Shown here piece by piece: positions 7,259 through 15,294 of a stretch of 29,228 nt of DNA (position 1 is the stretch's first letter; the number at the start of each line of letters is the position of its first letter). The notes beneath the pieces were generated by a model. It saw only the letters and a program-made list of their open reading frames with translations. It was not told the origin of the DNA and ran no database searches. A program made the position numbers and the translations under genes. This DNA comes from Thermoleophilaceae bacterium (GTDB lineage Bacteria > Actinomycetota > Thermoleophilia > Solirubrobacterales > Thermoleophilaceae), in contig JACCUE010000051.1 in the NCBI GenBank assembly GCA_013812005.1, forward strand, positions 1 to 29,228, written 5' to 3'.

Positions 7259-8581
7259 TTACTCCACCGCGTACAGCCGCCATTCGCCGGGCACGCCCCT
7301 GAGCTCATGGGTGCCGCGCTCCTCGAAGTCGATGCCCGAGCCCACCACGAGGTCCTTCACCGTGCTCGACACGAGCACCTCGCCCGGGCCGGCGCAGCCC
7401 ATCACCCGGGCGCCGATGTGCACCGCCATGCCGCCCACGTCGTCGCCGATCACCTCGCACTCCCCGGTGTGCAGGCCGGCCCGGATGTCGATCCCCAGCC
7501 GCCGCACCTGCTCGCCGATCGTGGTGGCGGCGCGGATGGCCCGAGCGGGCCCGTCGAAGGTGGCCAGCACGCCGTCGCCGGTGGACTTGATCGCGCGCCC
7601 TCGGTGACGGGCCACCTCGCGCTCGACGACGCGGTCGTGGCGCTTCAGGACCTCGCGCCAGGCGCTGTCGCCCAGCGATGCGGCGCGCTCGGTGGAGCCG
7701 CAGATGTCGGTGAACAGAACGGTGGCAAGCACACGGTCGGGCTCGGGCTCGTGGCGCGCTCCGGTCAGGAACTCCTCGACCTCGCCGAGCACGGACTCCG
7801 AGTCGCCGGCCGAGAAGAGGCTGTCGGTGCCCTCCAGCTCCACGTACCGCGCGCCGGGAATGTGCTCGGCCAGATAGCGCGAGTGCTCGACCCTCATGAA
7901 CGAGTCCTCGCGGCGGTGCAGGATCAGGGTGGGTACCCGGATCGAGGACAGCACGTGGCGCACGTCGGTCTCCCCGACCGACTCCATCATCGTGCGGATG
8001 GTGCCGGGGCTGGCCGAGTAGCGCTCCATCCGCCCCGCCCACTCGGCGAAGGCGGGATCACCGGCTTTGCCGGGCGCAAGGGCGAGCGCCACCCCACCCT
8101 GGCCCCACTGTGCGACGAGGGCCTCGATGCGCGCATCGCGGTCCTCGTCGACCGGTGCCCAGTCGTAGTCGGGCGCCCAGCGCGAGCGCGAGAAGGTGGA
8201 GTACAGGATCAGGGAGCTCACCCGGTCGGGATGGGTGGCGGCGAACAGCATCGCAAGCGGACCTCCCTCCAGCGACGCCATCACCGCGGCCCGCTCGGTG
8301 TGAGTGGCGTCCATCACCGCCAGCACGTCGTCCATCTGCTCCTCCAGGGTGGGCACGCCCAGCCATGGGTCCGACAGCCCGGCTCCGCGCCTGTCGAAGG
8401 AGATCAACCTCGCGTAGGCGCAGACGCGCTGAAGGAAGGCCTCCACGGACGGCTCCTCGACCATCACCTCGATCTGTCCGATCCACGAGGGGATGTACAC
8501 GAGGCTGGTGTCGCCCTCACCCACCGCCTGGTAGGCGATGTGGAGGTCACCGCTCTTCGTGTACCGGGTCGGCGCGCCCAC
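7259..8581 (-). CDS. Alpha/beta-hydrolase-like domain fused to class III adenylate/guanylate cyclase
   Basis: Predicted soluble nucleotide cyclase (440 aa). Residues about 1-270 are an alpha/beta-hydrolase fold; about 285-440 are a class III cyclase catalytic domain, which normally works as a dimer. Cyclase motifs present: LFTDICGST and STGDGVLATFDGP, carrying the two metal-binding Asp, with the Lys before STGDG matching the usual purine-selecting position, and GLHTGECEVIGDDVGG followed by MAVHIGARV. In the hydrolase part the elbow reads MASLEGGPLA, so Leu replaces the nucleophile Ser of the family's GxSEGG. The segment that usually reads GxDH reads GTDSLF, losing the His. It is probably a ligand-sensing, non-hydrolytic domain. 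GTG 8581 is chosen because TAGCCT ends 7 nt upstream; a longer start at 8629 would overlap the divergent gene. Confidence 0.9.
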   Translation of the reverse strand: MGAPTRYTKSGDLHIAYQAVGEGDTSLVYIPSWIGQIEVMVEEPSVEAFLQRVCAYARLISFDRRGAGLSDPWLGVPTLEEQMDDVLAVMDATHTERAAVMASLEGGPLAMLFAATHPDRVSSLILYSTFSRSRWAPDYDWAPVDEDRDARIEALVAQWGQGGVALALAPGKAGDPAFAEWAGRMERYSASPGTIRTMMESVGETDVRHVLSSIRVPTLILHRREDSFMRVEHSRYLAEHIPGARYVELEGTDSLFSAGDSESVLGEVEEFLTGARHEPEPDRVLATVLFTDICGSTERAASLGDSAWREVLKRHDRVVEREVARHRGRAIKSTGDGVLATFDGPARAIRAATTIGEQVRRLGIDIRAGLHTGECEVIGDDVGGMAVHIGARVMGCAGPGEVLVSSTVKDLVVGSGIDFEERGTHELRGVPGEWRLYAVE

Positions 8582-8588
8582 GAAAAAG

Positions 8589-8594
8589 AGGCTA
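8589..8594 (-). promoter_or_regulatory. -10 box TAGCCT for the cyclase gene, leaderless
   Basis: TAGCCT on the minus strand is followed by exactly 7 nt and then GTG 8581. There is no Shine-Dalgarno. It is half of a back-to-back promoter with 8609-8614. Confidence 0.65.
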
Positions 8595-8608
8595 CTCGGC
8601 ACCCCCGG

Positions 8609-8614
8609 TAGCCT
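8609..8614 (+). promoter_or_regulatory. -10 box TAGCCT for the TPP-enzyme gene, leaderless
   Basis: The same hexamer as on the opposite strand is followed by 7 nt and ATG 8622. The two divergent start codons are only 40 bp apart, so the two promoters must share or compete for the same DNA. Confidence 0.65.
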
Positions 8615-8621
8615 CCGGTCG

Positions 8622-10265
8622 ATGCCCAAGCGCCGCGCGTCCGACGTGTTCGTGGAGTGCCTCGAGGCCGAGGGCGTCAGTCACGTGTTCGGGATCCCGG
8701 GAGAGGAGACCCTAGACCTCAACGAGTCCCTCGCCGAGTCCTCGATCGACTTCGTGCCCGTGCGCCAGGAGCAGGGCGGCGCTTACATGGCCGACACCTA
8801 CGGGCGGCTCACCGGCCACGCGGGGGTCTGCCTCGGCACCCTGGGTCCCGGAGCGCTCAACCTCGTGACCGCCGTAGCCGACGCCTACCTCGACCGGTCG
8901 CCGCTGGTGGCCCTCACGGGCCAGGGCGACCTCGAGCGGATGCACAAGGAGTCGCATCAGTACATCGACGTCGTGCGCGTGATGCGCCCGATCACCAAGT
9001 GGAACGCCCGCGTCAACGACCCGCACATCATCCCCGAGGTGGTGCGCAAGGCCTTCAAGGTGGCGGAGGCCGAGAAGCCGGGCGCCACCCACATCGAGCT
9101 GCCCGAGGACGTGATGGCCCAGGAGCTCGACGCGTCACCGCTGCCGCGACGCAAGACCGCGCCCTCCGAGCCTCAGGCGCGTGAGCTGCTCAAAGCCGCC
9201 GACGTGATCCGGGGCGCGCTGAACCCGGTCGCCCTGGCCGGCAACGGCGTGATCCGAGGCGGCGCCACCCCGGCGCTGCGCGAGTTCGTGCGCGCCACCG
9301 GCATCCCCGTGGCGGAGACCTTCATGGGCAAGGGCCTGCTCGGACCTGACAACCCGAAGGCGCTGGGCAACGTCGGCCTGCAGGCGGGCGACTACTCGAT
9401 GGCGGGCTTCGAGGACGCCGACGTGGTGCTGGCCATCGGCTACGACCTGGTCGAGCAGTCGCCACAGATGTGGAACCCCGGCCGCGACAAGACGATCGTC
9501 TGCATCGACTCGCTGCCCGCCGAGACCGACGAGCACTTCATCCCCGAGGTCGAGCTGGTCGGCGACATCTACCACACGCTCACCCGCCTGGCGGAGGAGT
9601 GCCGGCACGTGCCCCACGGGGGCGGATCGCAGCGCCTGCGCGACGTCGTGCTGGGGCGATTCGAGGCCGCCAAGGACGACGACCACTTCCCCGTCCAGCC
9701 CCCTCGCGCACTTTGGGAGATTCGCAAGGCGCTCGGGCGCGAGGACATCCTCGTGTCAGACGTGGGGCTGCACAAGCTGTGGATCGGGCGGATGTTTCCC
9801 GCGTATGAGCCCAACACCGTGCTGATCGCCAACGGCCTGGCGGGGATGGGGTTCGCGCTGCCCGCGGGCATCGCCGCCAAGCTGGTGCACCCCGACCGCA
9901 ACGTGGTCACGGTGAGCGGCGACGGCGGCTTCTTGATGAATGCACAGGAGCTCGAGACCGCGATGCGGCTGCGGACCCCGGTCGTGAACGTGATCTGGGA
10001 GAACGGCCAGTACGGGTCGATCGTATGGAAGCAAGACAAGAAGTTCGGCCGCCATTTCGGAACCGACTTCACCAACCCGGACTTCGTCAAGCTCGCCGAG
10101 AGCTTCGGCATGCCGGCCTGGCGCTGCGACTCGGCCGGCGACTTCGGCGCGCGGCTGCGCCACGCCTTCGGACTCGACGTGCCGTCGGTGATCGTGCTGC
10201 CGATCGACTACTCGATCGACGTCGCGATCTCCGAGGAGCTGGGCGCCGAGACGGTCGCCACCTAA
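8622..10265 (+). CDS. TPP-dependent enzyme, acetolactate-synthase-like; probable 2-oxoglutarate decarboxylase
   Basis: Thiamine-diphosphate enzyme of the acetolactate synthase/pyruvate decarboxylase superfamily, 547 aa. The N-terminal Pyr domain starts ASDVFVECLEAEGVSHVFG, then IPGEETL and RQEQGGAYMADTYGRLTG, which carries the TPP-activating Glu. A middle domain (about 190-330) and a C-terminal PP domain with the Mg-TPP motif GDGGFLMNAQELETA follow. No ilvN/ilvH small subunit and no ilvC are nearby, which argues against branched-chain amino-acid synthesis. Instead a succinate-semialdehyde dehydrogenase follows after 12 nt. That pairing matches the cyanobacterial 2-oxoglutarate decarboxylase/SSADH bypass, whose first enzyme is commonly annotated as acetolactate synthase. 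Substrate is therefore inferred from context and resemblance; catabolic acetolactate synthase is the main alternative. Confidence 0.85.
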   Translation: MPKRRASDVFVECLEAEGVSHVFGIPGEETLDLNESLAESSIDFVPVRQEQGGAYMADTYGRLTGHAGVCLGTLGPGALNLVTAVADAYLDRSPLVALTGQGDLERMHKESHQYIDVVRVMRPITKWNARVNDPHIIPEVVRKAFKVAEAEKPGATHIELPEDVMAQELDASPLPRRKTAPSEPQARELLKAADVIRGALNPVALAGNGVIRGGATPALREFVRATGIPVAETFMGKGLLGPDNPKALGNVGLQAGDYSMAGFEDADVVLAIGYDLVEQSPQMWNPGRDKTIVCIDSLPAETDEHFIPEVELVGDIYHTLTRLAEECRHVPHGGGSQRLRDVVLGRFEAAKDDDHFPVQPPRALWEIRKALGREDILVSDVGLHKLWIGRMFPAYEPNTVLIANGLAGMGFALPAGIAAKLVHPDRNVVTVSGDGGFLMNAQELETAMRLRTPVVNVIWENGQYGSIVWKQDKKFGRHFGTDFTNPDFVKLAESFGMPAWRCDSAGDFGARLRHAFGLDVPSVIVLPIDYSIDVAISEELGAETVAT

Positions 10266-10277
10266 CGAGAGGAAGTC

Positions 10278-11747
10278 ATGGCGTTGGCAACCGAGGAGCA
10301 GCAGATCGTCGACGAGGTCCCCAAGGGCCTCCTGATCGGGGGAGAGTGGCGAGACGCGGCCGAGGGCGCGACGCTCGCCGTGCTCGACCCGGCCACCGGC
10401 GAGGCCATCTGCGAGGTGGCGGACGGCACCCCCGGCGACGCCATGGCAGCGCTGGGCGCAGCGCACTCCAAGCAGGCCGAATGGGCCGCCACGCCCCCCA
10501 ACGAGCGCGGCGAGATCCTCTGGCGCGCCTTCGAAAAGCTCACCGAGCGTGCAGACGACCTGGCCCTGCTGATGACGCTCGAGATGGGCAAGCCGGTGGC
10601 CGAGTCGAAGGCCGAGATCTCCTACGCGGCGGAGTTCTTTCGCTGGTTCTCCGGCGAAGCCCTCCGCATCGACGGCCAGTACAAGGTCGCGGGCAACGGC
10701 GCGAGCCGGGTCATGACCCTGCGCCAGCCGGTCGGGCCGAGCCTGATGATCACGCCGTGGAACTTCCCGACGGCGATGGGCACCCGCAAGATCGGGCCGG
10801 CGGTCGCGGCCGGATGCACCATGGTGATCAAGCCCGCGCAGCAGACGCCGCTCTCGATGCTGATGCTGGCCAAGCTGCTGGAGGAATGTGGGCTTCCCGG
10901 CGGGGTGCTCAACGTGATCACCGCTTCCTCGTCGGGCTCCACCATGGGGCCGCTGATCGAGGACCCGCGGGCCCGCAAGCTGTCCTTCACCGGCTCCACG
11001 GAGGTGGGACGGAAGCTGATCGCCCAGTCCGCCGAGCAGGTGCTCAAGGTGTCGATGGAGCTGGGCGGCAACGCGCCCTTCGTGGTGTTCGACGACGCGG
11101 ACCTCGACGAAGCGGTCGAGGGCGCCCTGATGGCGAAGATGCGCAACATCGGCGAGGCGTGCACGTCGGCCAACCGCTTCCACGTCGCCGCCTCGGTGGC
11201 CGACAAGTTCGCGCAGAAGCTGGCCGCGCGAATGGGGGCGATGAAGATCGGGCGCGGCACCGAGGACGGCGTGGAGGTGGGGCCGCTGATCAACGCAGAC
11301 CAGCGCTCGATGGTCGCCGAGTTGGTGGATGACGCCGTCGAGAGAGGGGCGAAGGCGCTCTGCGGCGGCAAGAGCATCGACGGCCCCGGCTTCTTCTACG
11401 AGCCCACGGTGCTTGGCGGTGTGACCCCCGACGCCCGGGTCCTCAAGGAGGAGATCTTCGGCCCCGTGGCCCCCGTGATCGGCTTCGACTCCGAGGAGGA
11501 CGCGATCGCCGCCGCCAACGACACCGAGTACGGCCTGGTCGCGTACCTCTACACCCGCGACCTCAAGCGTGCCCTGCGGGTGATCGAGGGCCTTCAGACC
11601 GGCATGGTCGGCCTCAACCAGGGGATGGTCTCCAATGCGGGAGCCCCGTTCGGCGGCGTCAAGCAGTCGGGCGTGGGTCGCGAGGGTGGCGACGAGGGCA
11701 TCGACGAGTACCTCGAGACGAAGTACGTGGCGATCAACCTCGGATAG
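10278..11747 (+). CDS. gabD: Aldehyde dehydrogenase, probable succinate-semialdehyde dehydrogenase
   Basis: NAD(P)-dependent aldehyde dehydrogenase, 489 aa. Visible landmarks: ITPWNFPTAMGTRKIGPA (Asn of the oxyanion hole), FTGSTEVGR (cofactor loop), MELGGNAPFVVFDDADLD (general-base Glu), GEACTSANRF (catalytic Cys; the family more often has GQxC) and KEEIFGPVAPV. The C-terminal GLNQGMVSNAGAPFGGVKQSG is typical of the GabD succinate-semialdehyde group. ATG 10278 has GAGAGGA 4-10 nt upstream. Only 12 nt separate it from the TPP enzyme, so the two are co-transcribed and probably convert 2-oxoglutarate to succinate via succinate semialdehyde. Without the neighbour, glutarate-semialdehyde or another short-chain aldehyde would be possible substrates. 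Confidence 0.9.
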   Translation: MALATEEQQIVDEVPKGLLIGGEWRDAAEGATLAVLDPATGEAICEVADGTPGDAMAALGAAHSKQAEWAATPPNERGEILWRAFEKLTERADDLALLMTLEMGKPVAESKAEISYAAEFFRWFSGEALRIDGQYKVAGNGASRVMTLRQPVGPSLMITPWNFPTAMGTRKIGPAVAAGCTMVIKPAQQTPLSMLMLAKLLEECGLPGGVLNVITASSSGSTMGPLIEDPRARKLSFTGSTEVGRKLIAQSAEQVLKVSMELGGNAPFVVFDDADLDEAVEGALMAKMRNIGEACTSANRFHVAASVADKFAQKLAARMGAMKIGRGTEDGVEVGPLINADQRSMVAELVDDAVERGAKALCGGKSIDGPGFFYEPTVLGGVTPDARVLKEEIFGPVAPVIGFDSEEDAIAAANDTEYGLVAYLYTRDLKRALRVIEGLQTGMVGLNQGMVSNAGAPFGGVKQSGVGREGGDEGIDEYLETKYVAINLG

Positions 11748-11758
11748 CGCAGGCGCGA

Positions 11759-12013
11759 CTAGCCCACTCGCAGCCGCCGTGCGAGCCCGGACCGCCGCCG
11801 GCGGTCGCGGTGGCGCACGGTGTCGCCGATCAGCCAGAACATGGGTGGCCACAGGCCCACGAAGAGGGCGCGGCGCTCGGCGTTCGCCCGCTCGTCCTCC
11901 CCGATCGTCTTCGCCCGGATCCATAGCCCGATGCAGAGCGCGATCGTGCTCAGCGACGTCGCGTACAGGTAGCGGTGAGGTGGGCCGGGGACGGCGTGCA
12001 GCAGGTCGGGCAC
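11759..12013 (-). CDS. Small two-helix membrane protein, unknown
   Basis: Unrecognised 84-residue protein. A short N-terminal region with PGPPHRYLYA leads into one hydrophobic helix (SLSTIALCIGLWI), a charged loop (RAKTIGEDERANAERR), a second hydrophobic segment (ALFVGLWPPMFWLIGDTV) and a strongly basic tail rich in Arg. GTG 12013 is chosen because sequence upstream is of poor coding quality and enters the divergent promoter region; a longer ATG start at 12139 would overlap the DUF1990 gene. It converges with the dehydrogenase gene (11-nt gap). Function is unknown. Confidence 0.65.
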   Translation of the reverse strand: MPDLLHAVPGPPHRYLYATSLSTIALCIGLWIRAKTIGEDERANAERRALFVGLWPPMFWLIGDTVRHRDRRRRSGLARRLRVG

Positions 12014-12065
12014 AGCCTCAGCTTGACGGATTCGTTTCGCCGCGGTCTGGCGGTGGTAAGACTGC

Positions 12066-13448
12066 GTGGTGCCGCGCAGACAGACCACCGGGTTACGGTT
12101 GCGCACCGCCGCGCGCTTTCCGCTCGGCCTCGGGCTCACGGCCTGGCGCTACATGTGGCGCACGACGCCCGTGCATCGCTGGGAGCTCGCCGGCTCCCCG
12201 GACACCGACCGGCCGCCGGATCTACCTGACGACTTCGAGCTCGACGAGCTCCAGCGCACGGACGACGGCGTCGGCCCCCTGATCCACCGGATCTACCGGA
12301 CGCGGATCGCAGGTTCCTCGCTCACGCCCGAGCAGCTCGTCGAGCGCATCGCCGCCGACCTCGACGGCGTGGCGCCCTCGGAGTTCGCAACCTTCCAGAA
12401 GCTGGGCGGCGGCGAAGGGCTGGCGCCGAATGACGAATACGTGGTCCGCATGCCGGGGCCCTATGACGGCCCGGTACGGGTGGTTTCGGTGAGCCCGACG
12501 TCTTTTCGGCTCGCCACCCTCGAGGGCCACCTCGAGGCGGGGCAGATCGAGTTCCGCGCCGACGCCGATCACCGCTCGCTCGGTTTCACGATCGAGTCGT
12601 GGGCGCGCAGCGGCGACCGGTTCAGCGACCTCCTGTATTCGCGCCTGCGCCTGGCGAAGGAGGTCCAATTGCACATGTGGACGTCGGTGCTCGCGCGCGT
12701 GGTGGAGCTCGCCGGAGGGCGCATGGACGGCGGCATCGTGATCACGACGCGGCGAGTCGACGTCGACCGGCTCGGCGACGCGCCGCCACCCCGGCGCACG
12801 CGAAGCGACGACCGCAGGCTCGCCGCGCTGGCGCGACTGCCGGTCAACTTCGACGCCGACCGGGCGGGCACCTACACGCCGGAGAACGGCTGGCACGTCG
12901 ACGACATGGTCGAGGCCCTGCCGAACGAGGCCTCAGGCCCACCGGTAGACGGCGGAAGCTGGCAGGTCGCCCGCCGGCTGATGCTCGACTACCAGCTCGC
13001 CGACCCGGCGGTCGTCCGCGCCGTGTACCGCGGGGACGTGCCGCTGCCCGGTCGCGACATGCTGTTGAAGATCAGCTTCCTGGGGCTGCGGATCCACGTG
13101 GGCGTCCGGGTCGGCGAAGTGTACGAGGACACCTGCGAAGTCGACGGGCGCCCCGTGCAGATCTTCGGATGGAGCTATCAGACGCTCGAGGGGCACTTCG
13201 AACAGGGCCAGATGAGCTATGAGGTGTGGAAGTGGACCGACACGGGCGATGTCGCCTTCCGGACGCACGCATATTCCAGACGCGCGGAGCACGGTCCGCG
13301 TCTGCTGCTTCTGGGGTTTCGCGTCTTCGGCCGCATCGAGCAGCTGCGCTTCTACCGCGCGGCCTGCCGGCGCGCCCGCCGGTTGACCGAGACCGAGCTC
13401 GAGAGCGCGCGGGTGATGACGCTCACGGAACCGGCGGGGGGTGATTAG
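12066..13448 (+). CDS. DUF1990-family protein with two similar lobes
   Basis: Unknown-function protein of 460 aa. Two regions resemble each other and DUF1990. Lobe 1 (about residues 105-225) has LATLEGHLEAGQIEF, SWARSGDRFSDLLYSRL and LAKEVQLHMW. Lobe 2 (about 320-450) has QTLEGHFEQGQMSYEV, HAYSRRAEHGPRLLLL and GRIEQLRFYRAACRRA. Both therefore carry the EGHxExGQ core followed by a strand and a basic helix. A loop rich in Pro and Arg joins them near residue 240. GTG codons at 12066 and 12069 are both possible; TAAGACT at 12057-12063 is a plausible but imperfect -10 box, again pointing to a nearly leaderless mRNA. It converges on fumarase with 4 nt between stops. No signal peptide or membrane helix is obvious. 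Confidence 0.82.
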   Translation: MVPRRQTTGLRLRTAARFPLGLGLTAWRYMWRTTPVHRWELAGSPDTDRPPDLPDDFELDELQRTDDGVGPLIHRIYRTRIAGSSLTPEQLVERIAADLDGVAPSEFATFQKLGGGEGLAPNDEYVVRMPGPYDGPVRVVSVSPTSFRLATLEGHLEAGQIEFRADADHRSLGFTIESWARSGDRFSDLLYSRLRLAKEVQLHMWTSVLARVVELAGGRMDGGIVITTRRVDVDRLGDAPPPRRTRSDDRRLAALARLPVNFDADRAGTYTPENGWHVDDMVEALPNEASGPPVDGGSWQVARRLMLDYQLADPAVVRAVYRGDVPLPGRDMLLKISFLGLRIHVGVRVGEVYEDTCEVDGRPVQIFGWSYQTLEGHFEQGQMSYEVWKWTDTGDVAFRTHAYSRRAEHGPRLLLLGFRVFGRIEQLRFYRAACRRARRLTETELESARVMTLTEPAGGD

Positions 13449-13452
13449 GCAG

Positions 13453-14775
13453 TCAGGCCTGAGAGCCCCGCGCCATCTTGTGTAGGTCCAGCGCCTCGTC
13501 GAGGGTCGCCTCGGCCACGCCCTTCTCGATGGCCACCTCCCTGATGGTGCGCCGTGAGGCCACCGCCTCCTTCACGATCTCCGTGGCGCGGTCGTATCCG
13601 ATGTGGGGGTTGAGCGCGGTGGCGATCGCGGGGGTCGACTCGGCGTGGCGGCGCAGCTCGGCCTCGTTGGCCTGCAGTCCGTCCACGCACTTCTCCGCGA
13701 GCAGGGTGGAAGCGCTCGAGAGGATCGTGATCGAGTCGAGCAGGTTGCGGGCGATCACAGGAACCCGCACGTTGAGCTCGAAGTTGCCCTGCGTACCGGC
13801 GATGGTGATCGCGGCGTCGTTGCCGATCACCTGGGCGGCCACCTGAAGCACCACCTCGGGGATCACCGGGTTCACCTTGCCGGGCATGATCGAGGAGCCC
13901 TTCTGAAGCTCGGGCAGCGACACCTCGCCAAGCCCCGTGCGCGGGCCCGAGCCCATCAGCACCAGGTCGTTGGCGATCTTGGTGAGTGACACCGCCACAA
14001 CCTTCAGCGCCCCCGACAGCTCCACGAGCGCGTCGCGGTTGCCCTGGGCCTCGAACGGGTCGGCCGGCCCTTCGACCGCGATGGCGGCGCTCTCGGCCAG
14101 GCGCGAGCGCACCCCGGCGGCGAAGTCGGGATGAGTGTTGAGACCGGTGCCGGTGGCCGTGCCTCCCAGTGGGATCTGAGACGCGCGCGCAAGTGCGTCG
14201 CTCACCCGCGCATGCGCGAGGCGCGACTGCGCGGCGTAGCCGGCGAACTCCTGCCCGAGCGTGACGGGCACAGCGTCCATCATGTGGGTGCGGCCCGCCT
14301 TGACCACGTCGACGAACTCGCCGGCCTTGGCCTCGAACGAAGCTGCGAGCCTCTCGAGTGCCGGGAGCAGCCGCTCGGTGGCCTCCGACACGGCGGCCAG
14401 GTGCACCGCCGACGGGAACACGTCGTTGGAGGACTGGCCCATGTTCACGTGGTCGTTGGGATGGGCGCCTTCTCCGGCCAGGTTGGCGATCACCTCGTTG
14501 GCGTTCATGTTCGACGAGGTGCCGGATCCGGTCTGGAAGACATCGATGGGGAACTGGCCGTCGTGTAAGCCCTCGGCCACCTCGTCGCCCGCGATCGCGA
14601 TCCGTTCGGCCAGCTCGGCGTCGAGCAGTCCGAGCGCGGCGTTGGTCCGCGCCGCGGCGGCCTTCACGGCGCCGAGCATCCGCACCACGGCGACAGGCAC
14701 GCGCTCGCCCGAGACGGGGAAGTTGTCCACCGCCTTGCCGGTCTCCGATCCCCACAGCTGCTGCTCGGCCGCCAT
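13453..14775 (-). CDS. fumC: Class II fumarate hydratase
   Basis: Hydrates fumarate to L-malate in the TCA cycle as a homotetramer without an iron-sulfur cluster. The 440-residue protein contains QTGSGTSSNMNANEV, HPNDHVNMGQSSNDVFP, GRTHMMDAVPVTLGQE (catalytic His region) and the superfamily signature GSSIMPGKVNP with the catalytic Ser loop. The extended asparagine-rich motifs separate it from aspartase-only and argininosuccinate lyase members, though aspartase is a close relative. The N-terminus starts at EQQLWGSETGKAVDNFP and lacks about 10-15 residues that many FumC proteins have before this point. ATG 14775 is fixed by AAAGGAGA just upstream, one of the few strong ribosome-binding sites here. 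It may serve the same cycle as the 8622-11747 pair. Confidence 0.95.
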   Translation of the reverse strand: MAAEQQLWGSETGKAVDNFPVSGERVPVAVVRMLGAVKAAAARTNAALGLLDAELAERIAIAGDEVAEGLHDGQFPIDVFQTGSGTSSNMNANEVIANLAGEGAHPNDHVNMGQSSNDVFPSAVHLAAVSEATERLLPALERLAASFEAKAGEFVDVVKAGRTHMMDAVPVTLGQEFAGYAAQSRLAHARVSDALARASQIPLGGTATGTGLNTHPDFAAGVRSRLAESAAIAVEGPADPFEAQGNRDALVELSGALKVVAVSLTKIANDLVLMGSGPRTGLGEVSLPELQKGSSIMPGKVNPVIPEVVLQVAAQVIGNDAAITIAGTQGNFELNVRVPVIARNLLDSITILSSASTLLAEKCVDGLQANEAELRRHAESTPAIATALNPHIGYDRATEIVKEAVASRRTIREVAIEKGVAEATLDEALDLHKMARGSQA

Positions 14776-14803
14776 CTGTCTCCTTTGCGCGTCTGGGCCA
14801 GGC

Positions 14804-14809
14804 AAGCTA
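14804..14809 (-). promoter_or_regulatory. -10 box TAGCTT for fumC
   Basis: TAGCTT on the minus strand lies 28 nt before ATG 14775. The predicted leader of about 22 nt holds the AAAGGAG ribosome-binding site, so unlike many neighbours this gene is leadered. Confidence 0.5.
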
Positions 14810-14814
14810 CCGGC

Positions 14815-15282
14815 TCAGCCGCCGCGCAGCCCGGCCCGCTCTCCGCGCCTGAAGGCCTGCGAGCGGCGGCGCACGATCAGCGTCTCCTGCTCGAGCCGGC
14901 GCACCAGCTCCGCGTTCACACCCTGGTACTCCCTCACCCCCCGCTGCGTCGCGCCCATGAGGTAGCCGAGCTGGGTGGCCTCGTCGCCGCCCGGGTCCTG
15001 TGCCGCCGTCTCGGCCAGCTCCGCCGCCGCGTTCACGAAGGCCGTTCCGACGTCGGCCAGCTCAGCCGCGTCGCTCTCGTCGGCCAGGCATGCGGACAGG
15101 GGCGTGCCGTCGAGGCGGACGTCGCCCGGTGCGGCGCGCAGCGCGTCCCGCACCGCCCGTTCGCCCTGCCGGCAGGCGGGCGGAACGCCGCTTCGCTCCT
15201 CCTTCGCGCACCCCGGCAGGGCCAGCGCCGCAAGGCAGCCGAATAGGAGCAGGCCCGCAACGTGCAGGAATGTGTCCGTCAT
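14815..15282 (-). CDS. Putative lipoprotein of unknown function
   Basis: 155-residue exported protein. The N-terminus has a hydrophobic stretch (FLHVAGLLLFGCLAALAL) ending in a lipobox-like LPGC, so Cys would be lipidated; Pro at the -2 position is unusual. The mature part is mostly helical and acidic, then strongly basic near the end (LIVRRRSQAFRRGERAG). I do not recognise the family. ATG 15282 lies 7 nt after GATACT, a leaderless arrangement. It is divergent from the MarR gene, with only 22 bp between starts, and may be controlled by it. Fumarase follows 39 nt downstream of its stop but has its own promoter. Confidence 0.72.
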   Translation of the reverse strand: MTDTFLHVAGLLLFGCLAALALPGCAKEERSGVPPACRQGERAVRDALRAAPGDVRLDGTPLSACLADESDAAELADVGTAFVNAAAELAETAAQDPGGDEATQLGYLMGATQRGVREYQGVNAELVRRLEQETLIVRRRSQAFRRGERAGLRGG

Positions 15283-15288
15283 CGCACC

Positions 15289-15294
15289 TAGTAT
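15289..15294 (+). promoter_or_regulatory. -10 box TAGTAT for the MarR gene
   Basis: TAGTAT ends 10 nt before ATG 15305. Five of its six bases are also used by the opposite-strand -10 box GATACT (15295-15290) of the lipoprotein gene. Confidence 0.5.

Noticed and set aside
9756..11924. 722-codon open frame on the minus strand opposite the TPP enzyme and dehydrogenase genes
   Set aside because: It is antisense to two well-supported genes and its protein is a His/Asp/Arg/Gly-rich string without domains, typical of shadow frames in GC-rich DNA.
13453..13462. Palindrome TCAGGCCTGA at the fumC stop
   Set aside because: Ten bases that also encode the last codons and stop of fumC; easily due to chance.
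13445..14755. 436-codon minus-strand frame overlapping fumC in another frame
   Set aside because: Same strand as fumC but out of frame, Arg/Gly-rich and without domains; fumC is certain.
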